From JACKAL01 sp964400355 (lineage in GTDB: Bacteria > Bdellovibrionota > Bdellovibrionia > Bdellovibrionales > JAGQZY01), in NCBI GenBank assembly GCA_964400355.1, contig CAYNTO010000039.1, positions 1-16,318 of the forward strand: a stretch of DNA of 16,318 nt. The letters run 5' to 3'. The position numbers were made by a program, and so were the translations under genes. The notes beneath the pieces are model-generated. The model saw nothing but the letters and a program-made list of their open reading frames with translations, made no database searches and had not been told where the DNA came from. This document shows positions 12,996-16,318 of the stretch, one piece after another. The stretch's first letter is position 1. Each line of letters opens with the position of its first letter.

Positions 12996-14477
12996 TTAAG
13001 ATTTAACGGGAACACTTTGCTTGTGGTTAAATATATTTTCCGGATCATGGAGCGATTTGATGTCTATGAGTCTCGGTAAATTGGCGCCCCAATAGGCCTC
13101 GCCGTAATTTGTGACGTCGAGATCGCAGTAGTTCACATAGGCTCCGCCCGACATGTAGGGACGTAACAGCTCGTAGTAATTGTTGATGGTGGCAAGCTTC
13201 TTCACCGTGTCCTCGGGCTTCGACCACTCCATGTAGTATTGCACCGAACTGATGGTGTTTTCGCGATGGGGAAACGCGGTGTCTTGATCTTTCAGTGCGC
13301 GAATCTGGCCACCATAGCTATCAAATATCACTGCAATTCCGGTGGGGAGTTTAGAAAACAACACAGCGTGGCCTTCGTCGGAGATCACTTGTTTGACGTA
13401 GTCGGATTTACCTTTCATGTACACCGACGGATAGGTGAGTTTTGCGGGAAAGGTTTTATCACCTGAAAACTGTTTCACGGCATCGATAAACGCTTTGCTA
13501 GCGGGAGAGTATTTGTCGGGCTGTTTAATATTAAAAATATTATTTTTGAGCTCTTTGGTGAGTTCTGCTTCGCTCCCCACAGTTTGGCCCACCAAGCGCA
13601 CGGCGATGTTCCCGCTGGCTTCTTTAGAAAACTTCATGAGAGAGGTGATTCCGTTAGGAGCCTGTGGCGCCCATTCTTGCCACGCTTTAAATAAACTGGT
13701 GGCGGTTTTTTGTGTGGCCGACCAGGAACAAATAAAGGTGACCACTTTTTTAGTCACATGTGTTTTAAACTGAAGCTCGGTAATCACACCAAAACTCCCT
13801 CCACCACCGCCACGTATGGCCCAAAACAGATCGGCATTCTCTTTGTCATTAATAGTTAATAGCTGTCCTTGCGCATTGATCATCTCAGCGCCAGTGAGAC
13901 TGTCGGCTGCGAGCCCAAAGGGGCGCGCGAGAAGTCCGTAACCGCCTCCAGTGGTATGACCGGTCACACCCACTGTGGGGCAGGAGCCCGCGGGAATCAC
14001 ACGGCCTTTTTTAGCAACGGCCTCGTAAACACGACCGAGGACTGCACCTGCACCAATGGTGGCATGGTCACCGTTTTCGGAGAGTGAGATAGAATCCATC
14101 ATGCGCACGTCGATGACTAAACCTGATGATTGAGAGAATCCTTCGTAAGAGTGCCCACCATTGCGCATAGCGAGTGGCACTGCGTTTTGCTTGGCCCACT
14201 GTAAACATATAGCTACTGATTCCGGAGTTTTACAAAGCACCCGCACTGCGGGGGTCACAGTGGTGCGCTTGTTGAAAGAAATGAATGTTTCTTTAAATTG
14301 GGCATCCTTAGGCACAAGCACAATGGCATCTAAGGGATTCAGACTCGCTTTAAGGGAATCCACTGGAACTTGACTGCCGTGGGCGCTAGGCATCCACAAC
14401 ATTTGCGCCAAAGCGGAATCGACGACCATGTACCCTGCAAGACTGGAACTGTATTTTAAAAAATCTCTTCTTTTCAT
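12996..14477 (-). CDS. Tat-exported FAD oxidase, berberine-bridge type
   Basis: This 493-residue flavoprotein starts with a Tat signal (RRDFLK, then a hydrophobic stretch). An FAD_binding_4 (PCMH) domain covers about residues 75-240, and a BBE C-terminal segment about 445-488. Both bicovalent FAD attachment residues are present: His109 in RNGGHSYEG and Cys166 in GSCPTVGVTGHTTGGGYG. AFPHR (401-405) and AYVNYCD (446-452) are typical BBE-like motifs. Members oxidise alcohols, including the C1 hydroxyl of sugars and oligosaccharides to lactones, passing electrons to oxygen with release of hydrogen peroxide; some act as dehydrogenases. It would fold in the cytoplasm with FAD and act in the periplasm. 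The actual substrate cannot be read from sequence. The neighbours (CBM9-like, SMP-30 lactonase) point to sugars. No clear ribosome site is seen. Confidence 0.92.
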   Translation of the reverse strand: MKRRDFLKYSSSLAGYMVVDSALAQMLWMPSAHGSQVPVDSLKASLNPLDAIVLVPKDAQFKETFISFNKRTTVTPAVRVLCKTPESVAICLQWAKQNAVPLAMRNGGHSYEGFSQSSGLVIDVRMMDSISLSENGDHATIGAGAVLGRVYEAVAKKGRVIPAGSCPTVGVTGHTTGGGYGLLARPFGLAADSLTGAEMINAQGQLLTINDKENADLFWAIRGGGGGSFGVITELQFKTHVTKKVVTFICSWSATQKTATSLFKAWQEWAPQAPNGITSLMKFSKEASGNIAVRLVGQTVGSEAELTKELKNNIFNIKQPDKYSPASKAFIDAVKQFSGDKTFPAKLTYPSVYMKGKSDYVKQVISDEGHAVLFSKLPTGIAVIFDSYGGQIRALKDQDTAFPHRENTISSVQYYMEWSKPEDTVKKLATINNYYELLRPYMSGGAYVNYCDLDVTNYGEAYWGANLPRLIDIKSLHDPENIFNHKQSVPVKS

Positions 14478-14597
14478 AAACAGAGATTTTGCAAAAGAAG
14501 TGCCCCGGGAGAAGGCCCTATAGTTGTCGCGACGGGGAGTGTGTGCTTAGAGTTTTATCAGGTGTTCAATGTGGCCAGCGTGTCTCACAATGAGATA

Positions 14598-15539
14598 TTA
14601 CTTTCCCCGCGAAAGTTGCCAACCGCGGCCGGGAAATTCCGTTCGGAACGATTCAATGTAACCCCCATCGCGAACAGTCACAAAAAGTGTTCTGCCATCA
14701 TTCCCACCAAAGGCAAGATTGGTGGGTTCTTTTCCGAGCAGGGGAATGGAGTGGAGGAGTTTTCCCTCGGGACTGATACAATCGATGGATCCTTGAGTGA
14801 TTCGCGCCACGTACACGTTGCCGGCGCTATCGGTGCGCAGTCCGTCAATCGTGTCGGGTTTGAATTTATAAAAAACCGATTTCCCAGAGCCCGAGCCGCC
14901 GCGAACATTGTACCTGTAGATTGTTCCAGAAATGGACTCACCATAGTAGAGCAGCGATTCGTCGGGACTCAGATCGATCCCGTTGGGTGCGCCCAGATTG
15001 GTATCGAACAGTTGCACGTGACCTTGGGCATCGCTCACCCAAATATTGCCTTTTTTCTTTTTGCTCCAGGTCGGATCGCTCATAAACAGAGATCCATCGC
15101 GCGCGATAGCAAAATCGTTGGGCTGATTCATCTCTCGATGCTCAATAACGACCTGCAAAGCTTTTGTCTCCACGTCGACCTTAAATATGCGATGCCCTTT
15201 GTAATCTGCAAGCAGGAGGTGCCCCTCTTTATTGAATCGTATGGAGTTTCCAACCACACCTTGAGGCAACTCCAACCACGTCTGTGGCTCCTTGCCTGGA
15301 CTCCATTTGATGATCGTACCCACAGTTCCGCGCTCTAAATTGTGCACAAAATAAAGATGCCCCTGGCGATCTACCGCCGGCCCCTCTACGGATTTACCGA
15401 AAAGCCCATGTGCCGTTACCGGCTCGGAAACATACAACGTTTCCGCGGGCGCACGTTCACTTTTAAAAAGCGGGGAGGCACAACCTGCAAGTAAGAGTGC
15501 GCCAAAGAAAATGATACTTTTGGAGTGCGCTGTGATCAT
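14598..15539 (-). CDS. SMP-30/gluconolactonase-like lipoprotein
   Basis: The frame extends far upstream, but ATG at 15539 gives a proper lipoprotein signal ending LLLAGC (Cys20), so I take 313 residues. The remainder is a six-bladed propeller of the SMP-30/gluconolactonase/LRE type, with metal or active-site positions Glu52 (VEGPAVD), Asn141 (NQPNDF), Asn186 (APNGIDLSPD) and Asp232 (TIDGLRTD). Family members hydrolyse sugar lactones or related esters. A possible promoter has -10 TATACC (minus strand, 15543-15548) and -35 TTAACA with a 15-base spacer. It would put transcription almost at the ATG, so the message could be leaderless; no Shine-Dalgarno is visible. The gene lies 120 bases upstream of the FAD oxidase on the same strand. 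Other propellers such as paraoxonase-like enzymes are possible. Confidence 0.87.
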   Translation of the reverse strand: MITAHSKSIIFFGALLLAGCASPLFKSERAPAETLYVSEPVTAHGLFGKSVEGPAVDRQGHLYFVHNLERGTVGTIIKWSPGKEPQTWLELPQGVVGNSIRFNKEGHLLLADYKGHRIFKVDVETKALQVVIEHREMNQPNDFAIARDGSLFMSDPTWSKKKKGNIWVSDAQGHVQLFDTNLGAPNGIDLSPDESLLYYGESISGTIYRYNVRGGSGSGKSVFYKFKPDTIDGLRTDSAGNVYVARITQGSIDCISPEGKLLHSIPLLGKEPTNLAFGGNDGRTLFVTVRDGGYIESFRTEFPGRGWQLSRGK

Positions 15540-15623
15540 AGAGGTATAGTATCCAAGACGACCTGTTAAGACTACGAAAAATAGAAGGCACTCAGTAATT
15601 TGGACGGGCTCAAAAGCCGACAT

Positions 15624-15652
15624 AAAAAATGCCCAGGCGTTCGGCCTGGGCA
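15624..15652 (-). terminator. Intrinsic terminator of the lipoprotein gene at 15691
   Basis: TGCCCAGGC (15630-15638) and GCCTGGGCA (15644-15652) make a perfect 9-bp GC-rich stem with a 5-base loop. On the minus strand it is followed directly by six T's (A-run 15624-15629). It lies about 40 bases after the stop codon of the minus-strand lipoprotein gene, so transcription of the SMP-30-like gene must start from its own promoter. Confidence 0.92.
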
Positions 15653-15690
15653 CTAAATCGCTCAATTGGGGGGAATTGAACCGGGGAAAA

Positions 15691-16284
15691 TTACTGTACG
15701 AGTTGGCAATTGCTGCGGCCGGAAACCACGCGTCCGCCATCGGCAGTCTGCCAAGATTCGATTTGGAGTTTGCCGTCGTCTTGCTTTACAAGAGTGGTGC
15801 GCGAGCCATTGTTTCCAGAGACCAATTGAAGTGAGAACACATCGCCGGCACAGGATACCGCGTACTTTAACGGCACAGTGCTGCCAAGCGCACTAATAGA
15901 TTTGTCTTGAATGGATCCATCAGAAACAATCCCGCCCTCAATATTCATTATGTATTGTTCGAAAATAGTGCCGATAACACTGTTTGAACCGGATGGAGCG
16001 CCTGATTGTTTAAAAACGGGTTGCCCATCACTATTGTAACCTTGCTCGAAAACAACTTCGTACGCATCCGTAGTGTTTTCCTCAACACAGGAGTATTTTC
16101 CATTGATCGTTGGGCACGAATCACCATTGCCGGCTTGGATGTTCATCAAAGAATCGCGATCTTCGGTTTTGGCAACGCCGGCTTCAGCCTTGTCAGCATC
16201 GTCACTGCTGCAACCAACTGCTGTGAACACGATTGCGGCGAATGCCAACTTTAAAACTTTTGAACTTAGAGTAACTGTCTTCAT
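15691..16284 (-). CDS. Lipoprotein of unknown function
   Basis: The 197-residue precursor has a lipoprotein signal ending TAVGC (Cys25), followed by SSDD, whose Ser and Asp residues lie where sorting signals act. The mature part has four more cysteines (57, 66, 145 and 193), likely two disulfides, in an apparently beta-rich domain (for example CPTINGKYSCVEE and SCAGDVFSLQLV). No family is recognised. The start is supported by AAGGAA on the minus strand (16291-16296), 6 bases before ATG. A strong terminator follows, so it is probably transcribed alone. Confidence 0.8.
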   Translation of the reverse strand: MKTVTLSSKVLKLAFAAIVFTAVGCSSDDADKAEAGVAKTEDRDSLMNIQAGNGDSCPTINGKYSCVEENTTDAYEVVFEQGYNSDGQPVFKQSGAPSGSNSVIGTIFEQYIMNIEGGIVSDGSIQDKSISALGSTVPLKYAVSCAGDVFSLQLVSGNNGSRTTLVKQDDGKLQIESWQTADGGRVVSGRSNCQLVQ

Positions 16285-16318
16285 TTCTTTTTCCTTTTGT
16301 TTGTACGCAGATGCGTGA

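Noticed and set aside
14541..15338. Plus-strand frame of 265 codons
   Set aside because: Antisense to the SMP-30-like propeller, which has clear family motifs on the other strand.
15661..15690. Sequence resembling the T-arm end of a tRNA read on the minus strand
   Set aside because: The bases flanking the TTCAATT-like loop do not pair, and no acceptor, D or anticodon arm is found nearby.

Overview
The window looks like a chromosomal segment of a Gram-negative deltaproteobacterium-like organism, most plausibly a Bdellovibrio-type predator or a relative (Bdellovibrionota). This is an inference. It rests on the high density of exported hydrolases and oxidases, several lipoproteins including one with an unusual 'YQNC' lipobox, a tail-anchored HTH protein and a pilin-like envelope protein. 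No rRNA, tRNA, CRISPR array, insertion sequence or prophage was found.

Region 1 (1-2430, minus strand) is a housekeeping operon read right to left: rpmF, fabH, fabD and the 5' end of fabG. It covers ribosomal protein L32 and the start of type II fatty acid synthesis. plsX, which commonly sits between rpmF and fabH in other bacteria, is absent from that position.

Region 2 (2470-5201) holds a tyrosine recombinase reduced to its catalytic domain, divergent from a 513-residue exported protein with a cysteine-rich head, a Gly/Ser-rich middle and a basic tail. A small pilin-like membrane protein that lacks a prepilin cleavage site follows.

Region 3 (5202-8373) starts with a 410-base AT-rich gap that ends in an inverted repeat in front of a membrane-anchored HTH protein. 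That gene overlaps tail to tail with an exported protein that may contain OB-like folds. A secreted catalase-like protein lies upstream of the latter on the same strand.

Region 4 (8551-11932) is a group of exported degradative proteins: a SleB-type cell-wall hydrolase lipoprotein, an S1/P1 nuclease with all nine zinc ligands, a small exported protein of unknown function, and an M23 (LytM) peptidase translationally coupled to a small four-cysteine periplasmic protein.

Region 5 (11936-16284, minus strand) holds a very small lipoprotein, a CBM9-like exported protein, a Tat-exported berberine-bridge-type FAD oxidase, an SMP-30/gluconolactonase-like lipoprotein and a further lipoprotein with a clear terminator. 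The oxidase, lactonase and carbohydrate-binding-like protein fit a single idea: periplasmic C1 oxidation of sugars to lactones, then lactone hydrolysis. This is the most interesting candidate system in the window, but its substrate is unknown.
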